A stretch of 64,000 nucleotides of DNA from Fimbriimonadaceae bacterium (GTDB taxonomy: Bacteria > Armatimonadota > UBA10988), in contig JADZEX010000010.1 of NCBI GenBank assembly GCA_020850355.1, positions 90,512-154,511 of the forward strand, in the 5' to 3' direction. The position numbers and the translations under genes are program-made. Every line of letters begins with the position of its first letter. Position 1 is the first letter of the stretch. Under the pieces are notes generated by a model. The model ran no database searches. It worked only from the letters and a program-made list of their open reading frames with translations, and had not been told where the DNA came from. This document shows, piece by piece, positions 16,320 through 25,035 of this stretch.

Positions 16320-18578
16320 ATGTTGCGAACCGAACCAGCCGTCGACCAGCGCGAGCTGCACAGCGTCACGCTGGAGGCCGACCTGGTGGTGGTGGGCGGC
16401 GGCCTGGCCGGGGTCTGCGCGGCCGTCACCGCGGCGCGGCAGGGCTTGGAGGTGGTGCTGCTGCACGACCGGCCGGTGCTCGGGGGCAACTCCTCCAGCG
16501 AGATCCGCCTGTGGGTCCTCGGGGCCACCTCGCACATGGGCAGCAACAACCGCTGGGCCCGCGAGAGCGGCGTCGTCGACGAAGTGCTGGTCGAGAACCT
16601 CTACCGCAACCGCGAGGGCAACGCGGTGCTCTTCGACCTGGTGCTGCTCGATCTCGTGGCGGCGGAGCCTCGGCTGACGGTGCTGCTGAATACGCCCTGC
16701 CACGCCGTGACGATGGCGGCGCCGGGGACCATTGGCACGGTCGAGGGCTTCTGCGCGCAGAACTCAACCCGCTACCGGGTGACCGCGCCGCTGTTCTGCG
16801 ATGCCTCGGGCGATGGGGTGCTGGGCTATCTCGCGGGCGCCGCCTTCCGGGTCGGGGCCGAGGCCGCCGCCGAGTTCGACGAGCCGCTGGCGCCCGACGA
16901 GGAGTTTGGCAGCCTGCTCGGGCACAGCCTCTACTTCTACAGCCGCGACACCGGCCAGCCGGTGACCTTTGTGCCGCCGAGCTACGCGCTGACCGACATC
17001 ACCGGCCTGCCGCGCTGGCGGAGCTTCAACGCCCAGTCCAACGGCCTGCAGCTCTGGTGGCTGGAGTGGGGCGGGCGCGGAGACACGGTACACGACACCG
17101 AGGCCATCAAGTGGGAGCTGTGGCGCGTCGCGCTGGGCGTCTGGCACCACATCAAGAACTCCGGGCAGTTCCCCGACGCCGCCAACCTGACCTTGGAGTG
17201 GCTCGGCCAGATCCCCGGCAAGCGCGAGAGCCGGCGCTTCGAGGGCGACACCTGGCTGACCCAGCGTGACATCATCGAGCAGCGCCAGCCCTTCGACGCG
17301 GTCGGCTACGGCGGCTGGTCGATCGACCTGCACCCGGCCGACGGGGTCTACGGCAGCCGGCCCTCGAGCTATCACTGGCACAGCCGCGGGGTCTACCCGA
17401 TCCCGTTTCGCACGCTGTACAGCCGCAACGTCGGCAATCTCCTGCTGGCCGGCCGGATCGTTGGCAGCAGTCACGTCGCTTTCGGCTCGACTCGCGTGAT
17501 GGGCACCTGTGCGCACAGCGCCCAGGCGGTCGGCCTGGCGGCGGCACTCTGCCGGCGCCACGACCTGCTGCCGCGCGACCTGCTGAAGCCGCCGCGCCTG
17601 ACCGAGCTGCAGCAGGGCCTGCTGCGGGCCGGGCAGTTCATCCCGCACATCGCCGGCGCCGATCCAGCCGACCTGGCGAGGCAGGCGCAGATCAGCGCCA
17701 GCAGCAGCCTGCAGAACCTCTGGCTGCCAGCCGACGGCCCGTTGCTGCCGCTGGAGGTGGCCCGAGCCCAGATGATCCCGCTGAAGCCGGGACCGGTGCC
17801 GACCTTCACGCTGACGGTCTGCGCCGAGCAGGCCACCGTGCTGACGGTGCGGCTGCTGACCAGCGACCGGCCCACCAACCACACCCCCGACGTCGAGCTG
17901 GCAAGCTGCCAGGTGGCGGTCGGGGCGGGCGACGACCAGGCCGTCGAGATCTCGTTCGACGTCAGCATCGACCAACCGCGGTACGTCTTCCTGGCGGTCG
18001 AACCCGCGCCGGGGGTCGCGCTGCGGGGTAGCCAGCAACGGCTGACCGGCGTCCTGGCGCTCGCCCGCCGGGGCCGCCAGGCGGGCGGGCAGGGCGTCGA
18101 GGGCTTCGACTTCTGGTGTCCCGGCCGGCGGCCCGGCGGGCACAACCTGGCGCTGGCCAGCGCTGGCCTGACGACGGTCTTCGCCCCGGCCAACGTGGTC
18201 GACGGCTTCACCCGACCAACCGACGGCCCGCACGCCTGGGTCGCCGGGTACCACGACCCGCGGCCGACCCTGACGTTCACCTGGCCGCAGCCAATGGCGG
18301 TGCAGATCGTGCAGTTGTCCTTCGACACCGACTTCGACCATGCCATGGAGTCGGTCTTCATGCCGCACTGCGACGGTCCGATCCCGTTCTGTGTGAAGGG
18401 CTGGCGACTGCTCGCTGAGGGCGGGCGCGAGCTGGCCGCCGCCACGGACAACCATCAGACCCGCCGGGTGGTCGAACTGGCCGAGCCGATCGTCACGCAG
18501 GTCTTGCAGTTGGAGGTCACCGACCGCTGGAGCCCGGCGCCAGCGGCGGTCTTCGAGGTCCGGGTCTACGGGCCGTAG
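16320..18578 (+). CDS. FAD-dependent oxidoreductase with C-terminal galactose-binding-like domain
   Basis: The 752-residue protein begins, after about 20 residues, with the dinucleotide-binding motif VVVGGGLAGVCAAVTAARQG and continues with LHDRPVLGGNSSSEIR, both typical of the FAD_oxidored family (related to succinate dehydrogenase-like flavoproteins). About residues 340-410 hold the second FAD-contact region (NVGNLLLAGRIVGSSHVAFG). Residues from about 490 to the end are beta-rich with Trp and Asp clusters and look like one or two discoidin/galactose-binding modules. There is no signal peptide, so it is cytoplasmic. Substrate unknown; a role in sugar or cyclitol oxidation is inference from the neighbours. 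A perfect hairpin follows at 18596. Confidence 0.8.
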   Translation: MLRTEPAVDQRELHSVTLEADLVVVGGGLAGVCAAVTAARQGLEVVLLHDRPVLGGNSSSEIRLWVLGATSHMGSNNRWARESGVVDEVLVENLYRNREGNAVLFDLVLLDLVAAEPRLTVLLNTPCHAVTMAAPGTIGTVEGFCAQNSTRYRVTAPLFCDASGDGVLGYLAGAAFRVGAEAAAEFDEPLAPDEEFGSLLGHSLYFYSRDTGQPVTFVPPSYALTDITGLPRWRSFNAQSNGLQLWWLEWGGRGDTVHDTEAIKWELWRVALGVWHHIKNSGQFPDAANLTLEWLGQIPGKRESRRFEGDTWLTQRDIIEQRQPFDAVGYGGWSIDLHPADGVYGSRPSSYHWHSRGVYPIPFRTLYSRNVGNLLLAGRIVGSSHVAFGSTRVMGTCAHSAQAVGLAAALCRRHDLLPRDLLKPPRLTELQQGLLRAGQFIPHIAGADPADLARQAQISASSSLQNLWLPADGPLLPLEVARAQMIPLKPGPVPTFTLTVCAEQATVLTVRLLTSDRPTNHTPDVELASCQVAVGAGDDQAVEISFDVSIDQPRYVFLAVEPAPGVALRGSQQRLTGVLALARRGRQAGGQGVEGFDFWCPGRRPGGHNLALASAGLTTVFAPANVVDGFTRPTDGPHAWVAGYHDPRPTLTFTWPQPMAVQIVQLSFDTDFDHAMESVFMPHCDGPIPFCVKGWRLLAEGGRELAAATDNHQTRRVVELAEPIVTQVLQLEVTDRWSPAPAAVFEVRVYGP

Positions 18579-18595
18579 GGCCCTCGAAGCGAGAC

Positions 18596-18620
18596 GGCCA
18601 CCGGTGGCGAACCGGTGGCC
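18596..18620. terminator. hairpin between convergent genes
   Basis: A perfect 10-base inverted repeat, GGCCACCGGT (18596-18605) and ACCGGTGGCC (18611-18620), with a 5-base loop. It lies between the FAD oxidoreductase and the convergent small membrane protein. There is no T-tract, so termination efficiency is uncertain; it could act in both directions. Confidence 0.55.
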
Positions 18621-18632
18621 GCTGGCCGGGAG

Positions 18633-18911
18633 TCAGGCGCGGCGCCGCAACGGTTGGCCGTGAGGCTTGGCGGCCGGCGCGGCTTCGGGCTCCAGATGCG
18701 CGGCGCGGACCGCCAGTCCGAGGCCGCCGTAGCTTTCGCCGCTCTCGTCGTAATGGCACAGAATCAAGCGCTCGGTGACCCGCTGCCGCCGCCGCCGCGA
18801 CTCGGCTGCGCGCCGCGCCTGGCGTTCGGCGAACAGCCGGTCCTGCCACTTGGACCACGCGGTGAGCGCCACGGCGAGAGCCACGCCACCGACCAACCAG
18901 GTCCACATCAT
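18633..18911 (-). CDS. small single-pass membrane protein
   Basis: The 92-residue product starts with one membrane helix (WTWLVGGVALAVALTAW) followed by a strongly basic cytoplasmic helix (RQARRAAESRRRRQRV) and a polar tail. No family recognised. Either of two consecutive ATG codons (18911, 18908) may be used; AAGGATGG precedes both. Coding character (Arg-rich amphipathic helix after the membrane anchor) and placement between two larger units support it as a real gene. The 243 bases between it and the next gene (18912-19154) hold no convincing promoter or RNA that I can see. Confidence 0.55.
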   Translation of the reverse strand: MMWTWLVGGVALAVALTAWSKWQDRLFAERQARRAAESRRRRQRVTERLILCHYDESGESYGGLGLAVRAAHLEPEAAPAAKPHGQPLRRRA

Positions 18912-19154
18912 CCACCATCCTTCATGGAGCGGCGGCTGGGGCGACGGCCCGGCCGATCCTGAAAGCTCCGCTCTCGATCTGGGCTTACCATCCGGAGGAC
19001 GGCAGTGTTGCCGGGTCCCACGTTACGGTCTTCAGAACCGCCGATTGCAGCCCTTGCGGCAAAGTGACCGCGAAGTTCCAATCCGCCGCCGGCCACGGTG
19101 CGGCGAGGGTTGACGGCGACGCCGGAAGCGGGTTCGATGGGCCGGGAGGGTCGC

Positions 19155-21362
19155 ATGGCACAGCCCGTCGAGCTGCGGTTCGGATTCCCGCTGCCGCGCC
19201 CGCACACCGGGGTGGCGCTCGGCAACGGCCAGTTAGGCGTCCTGGTGTGGGGCGGCGAGCAGCTCTGCCTGACGCTCAACCGGGCCGACTACTGGGACCA
19301 TCGCGGCGGCGAGGAGCTACTCCCCGGCAACGACTACCAGCGCCTCTGCGCGGCCTGGGACCCGCACGACTCGCGGGCGCTCGAAAGCGCCTTCGGGCGG
19401 GCACCGCGCCCCGGCGGCTGGCGGCCCTCGACGCGGCTGCCGCTCGGCCGGTTGGAAGTGGCGCTGGCGCCGGGCTGCCGGCTGGTCGAGGCGGTGCTAC
19501 AGCCCGCGGCGGGCCGCCTACGGCTGCGGGTCGAGGGGGCCTGTCGGGGCGAGCTGGCCCTGGCGGTCGATCCCGACAGCGCGCTGCTCTGGGTCGACGA
19601 CCCCGCGGGGTTGCTGGGTGCGGTCACCGCCCGACCGGCCTGGGACTTCGTGGCCGACTACCTGCGCAGCCTGGAGCACCCCGAGCCGCAACGGCTGGCC
19701 GCCGGCGACCACGTCGGCTGGTCGCAGACGCTGCCGGCGGACCCGGCACTGGCGGTGTTCGCCGAGCGCCAGCCGGCCGGCCTGGCAGTCGCCGTGACCC
19801 GCGGTGAGAGCCCCGACGCCGCACTCGCCGCGGCGCGGCTGGAGGTTGGCCGGGTCGGGCCCGGCGGCGCCTTGCTGCAGGCCGCTGCCCTGGCCTGGTG
19901 GCGCGGCTACTGGCTGACGCTCCCCGAGGTCCACCTGCCCGAGCCGTGGATGCAGTTCTTCTACGACTACGCGACCTACAAGTTCGGCGCGGCGACGGCG
20001 CCCGAAAGCACCCACCCGGCCGGCCTGCAGGGGCCCTGGGTCGAGGAGTACCAGCGCACGCCCTGGTCCGGCGACTACCACTTCAACGTCAACATCCAGC
20101 AGATCTACACCCTCGCCTTCCACCTCGGCAAGTGCGACCACTTGCAGCCGTTGCTTGACCAGGTCGCCCGCTACCAGCCGCTGATGCGCCGGCAGGCGCA
20201 GGTGCTGCACGGCCTTGACGATGGTCTGGTGCTGGCCCACGCCGTCGACGACCGCGGCCTGGCCTGCGGCGGGATCTCGGCCGGCGCCATCCTCGACCAG
20301 GCGGTGCTCGGCTGGACGGCCCACCTGCACTGGCTCTACTGGCAGCATACCGGCGACCGGGAGTTCCTGCGTCAGCGCGCCTGGCCACTGCTGCGGGGCT
20401 GCCTGCGGGTCTACCAGGCGATGCTCGAACCGCGCCCAGGCGGTGGCCGCGGGCTCGGTCTGTCGATCAGCGCGGAGTACGCCCAGCCGCTGCCGGGCGG
20501 GCGATCTCAGAACGTCGGCCGCGATGCGAGCTGCCAGTTGAGCTGCGCCCGCCTGCTGGCGAGTCATCTGCAGGCGGCTGCGGCCGAGCTGGGCGAACCG
20601 GCCGAGGACTGGTGGGCGGACCTCGCCAGCCTGGCGCCCTACACGCTGGTCGGCGAACCCGGTCACGAGCGGATCGCCATCTGGGAGGGGCAGGACCTGG
20701 ACCTGTGTCACCGCCACCACTCCCACCTGGCGGCGCTTTATCCCTTCGACAACCTGCCCGACGACCCCGCCACCGCGGCCGTGCTCGACGAGAGCCTGGA
20801 CCACTGGATCCGGAAGGGCATGGGCCAGTGGAGCGAGTGGTGCATGCCCTGGGCGGCGATCCTCCAGGCGCGGGCCGGCTTCACCGAAGCGCCGCGGGTG
20901 ATCCTCAACCTGTGGCGCGAGATCTTCGTCAACGAGGGCTGGGCGACGGCCTACCTGCCACGCTTCCGCGGCCTCACCGCGCACCGGCGGGCCGATCTGC
21001 AGAAGCCGAAGGAGACCACCGAGATCATGCAGCTCGACGGCACAATGGCCGGCGCGACGGCGTTGCTGGAGTTGTTGCTGCACTGCCGCCGGGGCCAGAT
21101 CCGGGTGTTCCCGGCGGTGCCCGCCGCGTGGGCGGAGGTGAGCTTCCGCAACCTCTGGATGCCCGGCCCGTTTGTCGTCAGCGCGCGGCGCGAGGGTGGG
21201 GTGACGACCGCGGTGCAGGTCACCAGCCGCCGCGGCGGCCGGCTGCGGCTGGACGTGCCCGACCGGCCAACCATGCAACTACGCCAGGGCGGCCAGCAGA
21301 CCGAGGTGGCGCTACCCCTCGATCGGCTGACCGCGCCCGGCGAGTTGCTCGAACTGTTGTAG
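19155..21362 (+). CDS. GH95-like alpha-L-fucosidase (or related alpha-L-galactosidase)
   Basis: The 735-residue protein has the GH95 plan: N-terminal beta-sandwich (about 1-255), linker, alpha/alpha6 barrel (about 260-640) and a C-terminal beta domain. The family motif WSGDYHFNVNIQ (Trp304-Gln315) carries the two Asn that activate the water molecule, and HRHHSHLAALYPFD matches the conserved HRHxSHL block. There is no signal peptide, so it acts on imported oligosaccharides in the cytoplasm. The ATG at 19155 is chosen because GGGAGGG lies 4 bases before it; two upstream in-frame ATG codons lack such a site. It ends 5 bases from a convergent gene. The linkage it cleaves cannot be predicted. Confidence 0.85.
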   Translation: MAQPVELRFGFPLPRPHTGVALGNGQLGVLVWGGEQLCLTLNRADYWDHRGGEELLPGNDYQRLCAAWDPHDSRALESAFGRAPRPGGWRPSTRLPLGRLEVALAPGCRLVEAVLQPAAGRLRLRVEGACRGELALAVDPDSALLWVDDPAGLLGAVTARPAWDFVADYLRSLEHPEPQRLAAGDHVGWSQTLPADPALAVFAERQPAGLAVAVTRGESPDAALAAARLEVGRVGPGGALLQAAALAWWRGYWLTLPEVHLPEPWMQFFYDYATYKFGAATAPESTHPAGLQGPWVEEYQRTPWSGDYHFNVNIQQIYTLAFHLGKCDHLQPLLDQVARYQPLMRRQAQVLHGLDDGLVLAHAVDDRGLACGGISAGAILDQAVLGWTAHLHWLYWQHTGDREFLRQRAWPLLRGCLRVYQAMLEPRPGGGRGLGLSISAEYAQPLPGGRSQNVGRDASCQLSCARLLASHLQAAAAELGEPAEDWWADLASLAPYTLVGEPGHERIAIWEGQDLDLCHRHHSHLAALYPFDNLPDDPATAAVLDESLDHWIRKGMGQWSEWCMPWAAILQARAGFTEAPRVILNLWREIFVNEGWATAYLPRFRGLTAHRRADLQKPKETTEIMQLDGTMAGATALLELLLHCRRGQIRVFPAVPAAWAEVSFRNLWMPGPFVVSARREGGVTTAVQVTSRRGGRLRLDVPDRPTMQLRQGGQQTEVALPLDRLTAPGELLELL

Positions 21363-21367
21363 CTGCC

Positions 21368-21961
21368 TCAGAGGCTCGGCGTCCCGACGGGAGTCTCGGG
21401 CAGCCCGGGCAGCCGCTCGTTGCCGGTCAGGCGCAAGAAGCCGTGAGCGATCATCATGCTGCCGATCGGGATGGTGATGATCTGGCCGAAGCCGACCAGG
21501 CCACCGACGCTCATGATCAGACCGGCGACGAAGATGAAGATCGCGTGCTGGGCCATGTCCTCGGAGAACATCCGCCAGGACTCCTTCAGCGCCTCGATCG
21601 GGTTGTGCTCGCCATCGGCCATCAAGAACAGCGACCAGCTCAGGCCGAACGCGGCGACCAGGCCGGGCAGGACGCAGAGCATCGTGCCGACCGCCACCAC
21701 CAGGCCCACCAGCAGCGACAGGATGAACGCCGGCACGACCACCTTGAAGCCGTAGAAGACGTCGCCGAACTCGGCCGGCTCGTCCCGCGCGATCTTCAGG
21801 CAGAGGTAGTTGAAGCCCACCTGCATCGGCCCGCAGAGCAGGCCCAGCGAGAGCATCGACACGACCAGCGTGATCACATAGCCGCCGATCAGCAGCCCGG
21901 CCGCCCGGCCGAACGAGGCCCACCCGCGGTTGAGAGTCAGCCCAATGTCCAGGGGATTCAT
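21368..21961 (-). CDS. polytopic membrane protein of unknown function
   Basis: The 197-residue protein has about four to five membrane segments (for example LLIGGYVITLVVSMLSLGLL and ILSLLVGLVVAVGTMLCVLP) after a short amphipathic start. Between them is a charged cytoplasmic helix ending NPIEALKESWRMFSED, as in DUF975/DUF2189-like bacterial membrane proteins. The start at 21961 (MNPLDIGLTLNRGW) is supported by GGAG 7 bases upstream; a longer frame to 22033 has no such site. It converges with the GH95 gene and diverges from the TIM-barrel gene at 22069. Function unknown. Confidence 0.7.
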   Translation of the reverse strand: MNPLDIGLTLNRGWASFGRAAGLLIGGYVITLVVSMLSLGLLCGPMQVGFNYLCLKIARDEPAEFGDVFYGFKVVVPAFILSLLVGLVVAVGTMLCVLPGLVAAFGLSWSLFLMADGEHNPIEALKESWRMFSEDMAQHAIFIFVAGLIMSVGGLVGFGQIITIPIGSMMIAHGFLRLTGNERLPGLPETPVGTPSL

Positions 21962-22068
21962 CTGTTGCTCCACAGCGTCGTTGCCGAGAGCATGACGCAC
22001 CGCTGTGACGGGTGTCTGACGGATGGTCGACAAGCCGCTGATCGGCTATTCTCGGACGGGAGCCGACG

Positions 22069-22905
22069 ATGCCCAGCTACTGTGTGATGAGCCTGTCGTT
22101 CCACGGCCCACTGCTGCGCGGCGAGTTGCAGTTCGGCCGCTTCTGCCGCGACCTGCAGCAGGCCGGGCTGACCGCGTTGGAGCCGGCCACCTCGCTATTC
22201 GGCGGTGACCTGGTCGAGGCCGAACTGCGCTCCGCCGTGGCCGACGCCGGCCTGGCGTTGCCCTGTTACGACGCGCTGGCCAACCTGGTCCACGCCGACT
22301 CCGCGCCGCGTCAGGCGGCGCTCGACAGCGTGCGGCGCGACCTGGACCGCTGTGCCCGGTGGGGCATCCCCCTGGTGATGGTCGCCGGCTCGCGCAAGCA
22401 CGCCGAGCTGAGCGAGGCAGCCTGCCGCCAGCAGGTCGCCGCCGGCCTCAACGCCCTGGTCGACGAGGCCACCGCCCGCGGGCAGACGCTGCTCTTGGAG
22501 AGCTTCGGCGCGGACCTGCAGGTGCACGCCTCCAGCGCCCAACTCGCCGACGTGGTGCGGCAGTGCGATCCGCGGATCATGGTGACTTTCGACATGGGCA
22601 ACTACATCCTGGGCGGCGACCGGCCGGCCGCGGTCGTGCCCGCCTGGCTGCCGCGCACGCGCCACGTCCACGTCAAGGACTTCGCCCGCCTGCCGGCAGG
22701 TGACCCCGGCGGTCTGCCGTCGCACGACGGCCACCGCTACACCGGCTGCCGCCTCGGCACCGGCGCCGTGGACCTCGCCGCGACGGTGCGGGCGCTGCGC
22801 GACGGGGGCTACGCCGGCGCCTGGTCGCTCGAGATGTCCGGCGCCGACAGCCTCCCCCAACTCGCCGCCGACCTGACCGTGCTGCGGGCGGCGGTGGAGG
22901 GGTAG
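22069..22905 (+). CDS. sugar phosphate isomerase/epimerase-like TIM-barrel protein
   Basis: The 278-residue protein has the AP-endonuclease-2/xylose-isomerase-like fold. Probable metal ligands lie in TLLLESFGADLQVH (Glu), VTFDMGNYI (Asp), RHVHVKDF (His/Asp) and SLEMSG (Glu). The family interconverts keto-sugars or sugar phosphates, for example in inositol or hexulose pathways, in the cytoplasm. The ATG has ACGGGAG 6 bases upstream. It converges with the defence-like module, ending 1 base before that module's stop codon. The exact substrate is unknown; surrounding glycosidases suggest a role in sugar catabolism. Confidence 0.8.
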   Translation: MPSYCVMSLSFHGPLLRGELQFGRFCRDLQQAGLTALEPATSLFGGDLVEAELRSAVADAGLALPCYDALANLVHADSAPRQAALDSVRRDLDRCARWGIPLVMVAGSRKHAELSEAACRQQVAAGLNALVDEATARGQTLLLESFGADLQVHASSAQLADVVRQCDPRIMVTFDMGNYILGGDRPAAVVPAWLPRTRHVHVKDFARLPAGDPGGLPSHDGHRYTGCRLGTGAVDLAATVRALRDGGYAGAWSLEMSGADSLPQLAADLTVLRAAVEG

Positions 22906-22906
22906 G

Positions 22907-23566
22907 CTAAGGCAGATAGGTCTGCGCGCACAACCAAGCGGACAGCTCCGCCTGCAGGCGCTGGAAGGAGGCCAAGCGCCGCAAAGATGCCAGGCTGACC
23001 TCCTCACCAAGGCGCCGCAAGTAGGTTGAGATGGGGTACTTCCGCTGCGAGCGGTCGCCCACAGCAGCGAAATGCAGTTCTCGCAACGCCTTCTTAGGAT
23101 CGGTCAGCCGCTCGACATCGCTGAGTCCTGGCGGGTCAGGGGCCTTGGCCCGGCTCGGAACACCCAAGCAGCGACGCAGGGCCTCCTGATCGGCCAGCAC
23201 CCAGGCTTCCGTCTCGCGGACCGGGATCACAGCGACCACCCCCAGCCGCCGGTCGCCTCGGCGCAGCTCCTGCCGCGCCGGCTCGACGCGCTTGGCCAGT
23301 GCCTCTTGCCAGTCGCTGTCGCCGTCGGCATGGATGAACAGCAGGTGAAACGCGGAGGCGCTGTCCTTGGCGGCCAGGCAGATGCGGTCCAGACGTCTCC
23401 GCGCAGCAGATCCTGCGGGGCCGTGTAGCTCCAAGGGGTCCGGCGCGATCTCCACCAGGCTGGTGGCATCGCGGCACGCCCACTCCAGGAGCCGGCGCAG
23501 CAGGGGCTGGAGGAAGTCATGGTCGGAGCGGCCCTCGGCGAAAAGCGCCCAGGCTAGCCGCCTCAT
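22907..23566 (-). CDS. DUF4276-family TOPRIM-like putative nuclease (effector of an ATPase pair)
   Basis: The 219-residue protein begins MRRLAWALFAEGRSDHDFLQ; the EG...D..FL start, the acidic IHADGDSDWQ and the block RETEAWVLADQEALRR are the marks of DUF4276, a TOPRIM-like family. TOPRIM domains bind divalent metal through a Glu and a DxD pair and cut nucleic acid. The ATG at 23566 overlaps the ATPase stop by 4 bases (ATGA), so the two are translationally coupled and likely work as a complex. Base composition is visibly less GC-rich than the neighbours (one sampled 60-base line is 60% GC), a sign of possible transfer. I infer an anti-phage role. Confidence 0.8.
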   Translation of the reverse strand: MRRLAWALFAEGRSDHDFLQPLLRRLLEWACRDATSLVEIAPDPLELHGPAGSAARRRLDRICLAAKDSASAFHLLFIHADGDSDWQEALAKRVEPARQELRRGDRRLGVVAVIPVRETEAWVLADQEALRRCLGVPSRAKAPDPPGLSDVERLTDPKKALRELHFAAVGDRSQRKYPISTYLRRLGEEVSLASLRRLASFQRLQAELSAWLCAQTYLP

Positions 23567-24969
23567 GCGGTCTTGTCCTCTGTCTCTGGCGATGGCTGAG
23601 CATGGCTGAGGTAGGAGTCCACCTCGAAGTCTGAGACGCAATCCGAATCATCCAAACCGGGCAGGATACCGCGGACGACGCGGGCCCGACTGCGGCGAGC
23701 CGGCGTCTGTCCCATGCCCACCACGGTCGTTTGCTCCATGAAGGCGAGCAACGGCCCTGGCCCCTGCACGGGCCCGGCGGCACGGGCGCCCGCCAGCACT
23801 ACGGGTGAGTGGCTGCTCAGCAGGATCTGCCGCCAAGGTTGGCCCGGCAGATCCGGATCGTCGTCAGGCCAGGCCACGTGCACCGCGAGTAGCCCTACCA
23901 GGTCGCGCAGACGCGCTGGGTGAATCCCGTTCTCGGGCTCCTCGAAGCAGACCAGGGCTCCATACAACGGGTCGTGGAGCATCGCCAGGAGGGCGGTCAC
24001 GCGCAGCGTGCCATCCGATGCCAAGGCCGCCGGGACCGGGCCTTCGTCGCGCATGCGAACGACCAGGCGGTACTCTCGCTGGTCCGGATCTGGCAGTACA
24101 TCGAGTCCTGTGACGCCCGGAATGAGTGCCGTCAGTTGGGCTTCCAGTGCCGGGAACGAGTTGCTCGCCGGCTCGACGTCCCGCAGTCGGTGCAGCACGG
24201 TCGGCAGATTGGCCCCATCGGGCTCGAGCGGCCCGGCTGCGAGCACCGAGCTGGATCGACGCAGGGCGCGCGGGTCAAAGTGCAAGAAGCGCCAAGACCG
24301 CAAGGTCTCCCGCAGTGCCAGAAGATGCGGGAAGTCGGGCGTGATCGCGCCAGATAGCACGGTGGCGTGGGTCGGGTAGACCGTGCGGCGGCGGCCCTGA
24401 CTGCCGTCCTGGCTGATCTCGATGGCCGCCGGACGGTGGCGCGCCGCCGGCTCTGGAAGCGACGCCTCAGGCTGGTCCTGCTGCGGTTCCAGGAACGTCT
24501 TGCGGCGCTGATACAAGAGGTAGCGCTCCGGGACCGCGGTCGAGGGTGCCCAACGGTCATCGCCCTTGCGCAGAGTCACCGCCCGTTCGTGCGAGACCAC
24601 CAGCCGCGGCCCGGTCGCCGTCTGAATCCGGCGCACCTCAACCTCGTAGCGCACCCGGGTCCGATTCAGCACACACGCGGCCCCGGCGGAGTCGGTGACG
24701 GTCCGGGGCAACAGCACTTCGACAGCGAAGCGCACCCCGGCCTCCTCGGCATCGCGGAGCGCAGAGTCGAACAGGCCGAAGGGACCACCGCGGACCGCCG
24801 AGAACGCCTCATTCAGCGGCTGGGTGGCCAGCAAAGAGAGCAGGTGGAGGGCATCGAACAGATTCGACTTGCCGGCAGCGTTCTGCCCGACCAGGATCGT
24901 GAACGGCAGCAAATCCAGGCTGAACCCCTGGAACGACTTGAACCCGTCGATCTCGATCCGCGTCAGCAT
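23563..24969 (-). CDS. AAA-family (AAA15/21-like) ATPase, partner of the DUF4276 protein
   Basis: The 468-residue protein opens with LTRIEIDGFKSFQGFSLDL and the Walker A loop GQNAAGKSNLFDAL, as in RecF/SMC-like and OLD-type ATPases. The signature-like LASDGTLRVTALLAML is followed by Walker B VCFEEPENGIHP and the switch His region LLSSHSPV. The insert between the ATP motifs is long and basic. Such stand-alone ATPases are usually paired with a nuclease that they restrain or activate on phage sensing. The start at 24969 matches the family N-terminus; a GTG at 25008 would add 13 residues and cannot be excluded. It lies 66 bases downstream of a secreted-protein gene on the same strand, with no clear promoter of its own. 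Confidence 0.85.
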   Translation of the reverse strand: MLTRIEIDGFKSFQGFSLDLLPFTILVGQNAAGKSNLFDALHLLSLLATQPLNEAFSAVRGGPFGLFDSALRDAEEAGVRFAVEVLLPRTVTDSAGAACVLNRTRVRYEVEVRRIQTATGPRLVVSHERAVTLRKGDDRWAPSTAVPERYLLYQRRKTFLEPQQDQPEASLPEPAARHRPAAIEISQDGSQGRRRTVYPTHATVLSGAITPDFPHLLALRETLRSWRFLHFDPRALRRSSSVLAAGPLEPDGANLPTVLHRLRDVEPASNSFPALEAQLTALIPGVTGLDVLPDPDQREYRLVVRMRDEGPVPAALASDGTLRVTALLAMLHDPLYGALVCFEEPENGIHPARLRDLVGLLAVHVAWPDDDPDLPGQPWRQILLSSHSPVVLAGARAAGPVQGPGPLLAFMEQTTVVGMGQTPARRSRARVVRGILPGLDDSDCVSDFEVDSYLSHAQPSPETEDKTA

Positions 24970-25035
24970 CGGGCGGTACCGCCTCCGGTGAGTGCCCTGT
25001 TCACCCACCTACCGCCAGCACCTCCGCCGTCTGCC

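Noticed and set aside
18912..19154. Possible RNA gene or promoter in the 243-base gap before the GH95 gene
   Set aside because: The TTGCGG and TTGCCG hexamers have no matching -10 at 16-18 bases, and no stable hairpin or tRNA-like fold was seen.
22027..22052. Possible promoter for the TIM-barrel gene at 22069 (TCGACA ... TATTCT)
   Set aside because: The spacing is only 14 bases and no other -35 fits, so it was not listed.
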